Origin: Paucilactobacillus oligofermentans DSM 15707 = LMG 22743
GTDB taxonomy: Bacteria > Bacillota > Bacilli > Lactobacillales > Lactobacillaceae
Direction: 5' to 3'
Assembly (NCBI RefSeq): GCF_001434315.1
Contig: NZ_AZFE01000032.1
Span: forward strand, 340,740 to 404,739
DNA length: 64,000 nt
Shown: positions 62,760 to 64,000 of the stretch, piece by piece
Numbering within the stretch: the first letter of the stretch is position 1
Layout: every line of letters begins with the position of its first letter
The notes under the pieces: generated by a model
What the model was told of the DNA's origin: nothing
What the model saw: the letters and a program-made list of their open reading frames with translations, nothing else
Databases searched by the model: none
Program-made: the position numbers and the translations under genes

Positions 62760-62995
62760 TTTGATACCTCCATATAAGTTTGTTGAAACACTTCATTACT
62801 AATTGGCCAATGCTCACCATCTACTCCAGTGGCAATCCAATCTCCCGCTTTAAGTTTTGCCATGCCAGTCTTTGTTTCAATCCAATAAAAATTCTCACTT
62901 GACACATAAATCAGACTATATTTTTCAATTTGCTTAAGCGTGGTACCAAATTTTTCTGCATTAATAGTTGCAGTTTTACGATATTCTTTCAGCAT
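62756..62995 (-). CDS. Phage hypothetical protein (PGDYG-like)
   Basis: A 79-residue protein: MLKEYRKTATINAEKFGTTL start, then IETKTGMAKLKAGDWIATG and GEHWPISNEVFQQTYMEV. The KxGDWIxTGxxGExWPI...F...Y pattern is common in small phage proteins of the PGDYG type, of unknown role. Confidence 0.65.
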   Translation of the reverse strand: MLKEYRKTATINAEKFGTTLKQIEKYSLIYVSSENFYWIETKTGMAKLKAGDWIATGVDGEHWPISNEVFQQTYMEVSK

Positions 62996-63030
62996 TTGGA
63001 TTCTCCTTATTTTGTGAAGTAAAGGCTCAT

Positions 63031-63225
63031 TTATAATTCTCGGCTTGGAATATAGATTGAATCTTTTGGTAACTCATCTAAATTCATCACTTTATACTCA
63101 ATCTGATCAGAGTCAATTTGCTCATTGAATTTATCAGCAGCGTTCTGTGCTCCTCTGATTGTCATATATGGATGTGAGTGCCAGATTTTTTTATTGTCTT
63201 TTAAACACACTGCAAAATATGTCAT
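63031..63225 (-). CDS. Phage hypothetical protein, 64 residues
   Basis: Starts MTYFAVCLKDNKKIWHSHPY and contains RGAQNAADKFNEQ; small alpha-beta protein of unknown role. It overlaps the next gene upstream by 4 bp, so it belongs to the same transcript. Confidence 0.6.
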   Translation of the reverse strand: MTYFAVCLKDNKKIWHSHPYMTIRGAQNAADKFNEQIDSDQIEYKVMNLDELPKDSIYIPSREL

Positions 63226-63515
63226 TTGTTTTCACCTGATATCCTCATGGTTGTTTTAAACATGTACGTGAAGGCAATAACTGCTGCCATCATTAATCCC
63301 ATTAATGTGAACCAATTAAACGTGTAGAAAAAATAAACCAAGTACAAACTAATTAATGTACCCAATATGCAAACTGCACGTAGATACATGTCTCCAAATG
63401 TTAAAGGTCTACGTCTATGCTTAGGCTGAACTTTTTCAGCCCATTCATTTGCCTGTGAATGCGTGTGAACCGCATTACTTGCAACATTTACTTTCTTTTG
63501 AATTTGCTTTGTCAT
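63222..63515 (-). CDS. Phage membrane protein with two helices
   Basis: A 97-residue protein with a basic cytoplasmic-type N-terminus (VQPKHRRRPLTFGDMY) and two hydrophobic helices (AVCILGTLISLYLVYFFYTF; LMGLMMAAVIAFTYMF). Possibly superinfection exclusion or an accessory membrane function; not recognised. Overlaps both neighbours by 4 bp. Confidence 0.6.
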   Translation of the reverse strand: MTKQIQKKVNVASNAVHTHSQANEWAEKVQPKHRRRPLTFGDMYLRAVCILGTLISLYLVYFFYTFNWFTLMGLMMAAVIAFTYMFKTTMRISGENK

Positions 63516-63945
63516 TTGCTTGCCTCATCTTTCAGTTTTTTCCAAGCGGCAGCATATGGTGCAAAGTATTGACGTGCTTTGTTTAACTCGCTAACCATTA
63601 ATCCAGTAGTAGTTTGTAATTGACTCGCTACGTCGTCGTATTCATATCCTTCACTAATCAAATACAAGGCTCGTTTAACTTCAAAGTCTTCTGGATAATC
63701 ATATTGTTGAGTGATCAAGAAATCGTCAACAACATTAGAAGTAATTGTTTGAGAAATCTTGTCATAAGTCGGAACACCTTCGATATCTAAAGCAGTCTGT
63801 TCAACTTCTTCCTTCTTCCAATGTCCATCTAAGCCTTCGTAATAATGATACTTAGGTTCCTTTGTCTCTATGTCAGCTTCATCCTTAAAGTCAATATCTG
63901 CTGACTCAATAACCATGTTGACAACATCCTTTGCTTTGAGATGTT
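63512..63945 (-). pseudogene. Phage gene fragment, N-terminus cut by an IS-like element
   Basis: The frame reads LKAKDVVNMVIESADIDFKD and on for about 140 residues (YHYYEGLDGHWKKEEVEQTA; QQYDYPEDFEVKRALYLISE), ending KKLKDEASK. A Met at 63916 could start it, but the ribosome binding site is poor and the frame stays open and protein-like up to the edge of the element at 63946, where a TGA inside the element stops it. I infer that this is the C-terminal part of a longer phage protein. No family recognised. Confidence 0.5.
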
Positions 63946-64000
63946 TGGTCCCCTGTCAATAAAATAGACAATTTAAATAGAGACTTTTTTGTCCTATGCC
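63946..64000. mobile_element. End of a putative IS3-type insertion sequence (continues beyond window)
   Basis: From 63946 the plus strand reads TGGTCCCCTGTCAATAAAAT then AGACA, close to the IS3-group terminal inverted repeat pattern (TG..CCCC......AAA.TAGACA). The border falls inside an open phage frame. Transposase, second end and target duplication lie outside the window, so this rests on end similarity and the broken frame. Confidence 0.45.

Larger units (their letters stand above)
37948..63945 (-). mobile_element. Siphovirus-type prophage (right part cut by IS-like element and window end)
   Basis: All genes from 38130 to 63945 fit one temperate siphovirus late region read right to left: packaging, head, head-tail joining, tail, baseplate, lysis. 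Base composition and gene style differ from the core region, overlaps of the TAATG type are frequent, and the lysis end abuts an attachment-like region. Integrase, repressor and replication genes are not in the window. The left limit is approximate. Confidence 0.93.

Noticed and set aside
1..64000. CRISPR arrays, rRNA or tRNA genes, diversity-generating retroelement
   Set aside because: No regular repeat-spacer series, no rRNA or tRNA text and no reverse transcriptase seen on either strand.

Overview
The window is a low-GC chromosome segment from a lactic acid bacterium, most likely a member of Lactobacillaceae. The evidence is the gene order ftsY-smc-rnc-acpP-plsX-recG-fakA-asp23 | rpmB, then thiN-rpe-rsgA-prkC-stp-rsmB-fmt-priA-coaBC-rpoZ-gmk, then recN-argR-tlyA-ispA-xseB-xseA-folD-nusB-asp23-efp-pepQ-rpmA-prp-rplU. 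An OpuC-type osmolyte transporter, Firmicutes-type LexA boxes and an L28 sequence of lactobacillar type agree. I do not assign a genus. Almost every gene is on the minus strand; the clear plus-strand genes are rpmB and a yolD-like gene.

Positions 1-37600 are core genome. Transcription units are marked by good promoters (upstream of rnc, rpmB, coaBC, gmk, the yolD-like gene and rplU) and by rho-independent terminators. The units cover chromosome segregation and SRP targeting (smc, ftsY), RNA processing (rnc), fatty acid and phospholipid supply (acpP, plsX, fakA), repair and restart (recG, priA, recN, xseAB), the PASTA kinase/phosphatase pair with rRNA and ribosome GTPase genes (prkC, stp, rsmB, rsgA), CoA synthesis, and ribosomal proteins with the L27-processing protease Prp. 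One plus-strand gene, a stand-alone YolD-like protein at 23606-23938, sits behind a promoter with a LexA box filling the spacer and a second box before the ribosome binding site.

Positions 37600-64000 are a siphovirus-type prophage inserted about 0.4 kb upstream of the rplU promoter, all in late-gene orientation on the minus strand. From right to left it holds small early/middle genes, a putative late regulator, HNH nuclease, a cos-like GC patch, TerS, TerL, portal, an HK97 protease-capsid fusion, a capsid Ig-like domain, four head-tail joining genes, major tail protein with a second Ig-like domain, tail chaperones gpG/gpGT, tape measure, Dit, Tal, a GH25-collagen fibre, further receptor-binding or baseplate proteins, holin, endolysin and a short tail of small genes before the attachment region. 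The right edge runs into what looks like the end of an IS3-type element that has cut an early phage gene, so the prophage may be defective.

The most unusual content is structural recoding in the virion genes. (1) The capsid stop codon follows a C CCA AAA slippery heptamer, and a -1 shift there adds a Big_2 Ig-like domain to the capsid; the Ig frame has no ribosome binding site of its own. (2) The major tail protein is cut off from a second Ig-like domain by an exact 19-bp tandem duplication; removing one copy restores a 305-residue fusion, so this is a disruption or a slipped-strand on/off switch. (3) The tail chaperone pair uses a G GGA AAA -1 site. (4) The capsid has its own ribosome binding site and ATG inside the protease-capsid fusion. 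Two terminator-like hairpins inside the late operon and a candidate ~120-nt small RNA beside a 33-residue membrane peptide are also worth checking.
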